DNA of 64,000 nt from Kalaharituber pfeilii (Eukaryota; Ascomycota; Pezizomycetes; Pezizales; Pezizaceae), in assembly GCA_015179045.1 (NCBI GenBank), contig WHUZ01000107.1:124001-188000 (forward strand), written 5' to 3'. Shown here piece by piece: positions 63,839 through 64,000 of this stretch (position 1 is the first letter of the stretch; the number at the start of each line of letters is the position of its first letter). The notes below the pieces were generated by a model. That model was not told the DNA's origin. It saw only the letters and a program-made list of their open reading frames with translations, and ran no database searches. The position numbers and the translations under genes were made by a program.

Positions 63839-64000
63839 AATATAACGTCTTGGGCGTCTTGGGTAGAGAACCGCATCCACCAGATCAGTGAAAAAACACT
63901 TGACTAGTGACGTTTACTAGTCCTCTGCATAGCTCATTTAGCAATACGCACCTGCATCCCATATATTTTGCTGTCGCATTTCGCATACGTCGCATATACG
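63839..64000. mobile_element. partial LTR, cut by window end
   Basis: From about TATAACG at 63841 the sequence tracks the solo LTR at 8879-9085 (GTAGAGAACC, CACTTGACTAGTGA, TAGTCCTCTG, GCTGTCGCAT, TACGTCGCATAT). It continues past the window, so whether it is solo or part of a whole element is unknown. Confidence 0.65.

Overview
This is a transposon-rich window from a filamentous ascomycete, most likely a member of the Pezizomycetes. The evidence is short GT-AG introns, Tad-like LINEs with RNase H domains, AT-rich islands of the kind RIP mutation makes, a secreted DUF4360 protein, a TPR-CHAT protein, and a 10-exon GH31 protein closely resembling the alpha-1,4-glucan lyases known from morels and Peziza. 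Genus is not resolved.

Host genes are few. On the minus strand there is an unrecognised gene at 12406-13754 whose C-terminus was replaced by a hAT MITE. A TPR-CHAT gene at 16250-21276 is split by a young LINE. A secreted DUF4360 protein lies at 32018-32638. The glucan lyase gene at 41215-45444 (minus) is complete except for one missing base in a G run. Pieces of a second, decayed lyase gene lie on the plus strand at 1338-3300, among repeats. A weak two-exon candidate (15184-15664) and a decayed low-complexity gene (36561-37981) may also be host sequence.

Two LINE families dominate. Family A has RT, RNase H and a C-terminal CxxC...H...C knuckle, and ends in a tail built on CGCCATAGCCC-NN-AGGGCGGC...GAT followed by poly(A). 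Family B (nearly whole at about 55250-62246) ends in CCCTGCCATGGCGAACAGCTG...ACGTG plus poly(A). Both have produced dozens of 'micro-retroposons': 20-110 bp insertions holding only the last bases of the element plus poly(A), usually between clear target-site duplications (TSDs). A third class ('half-LINEs') carries a proline-rich ORF1-like protein with a conserved VVHG...YEWDRG domain, no RT, and the family A tail; this resembles the mammalian HAL1 situation.

Other elements are three hAT MITEs with TIR TAGTGAGCGGCACGAG, two of them with perfect 8-bp TSDs; a 3-kb relative (51360-54414) with a transposase-like remnant; a second hAT-like MITE (27186-27519); three solo LTRs sitting in AT-rich islands (8.2-9.6 kb, 23.4-26.1 kb); and a fourth LTR copy running off the right edge. 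Many insertions are nested. The layers can be ordered from the TSDs, and removing an insertion often restores the reading frame of its host.
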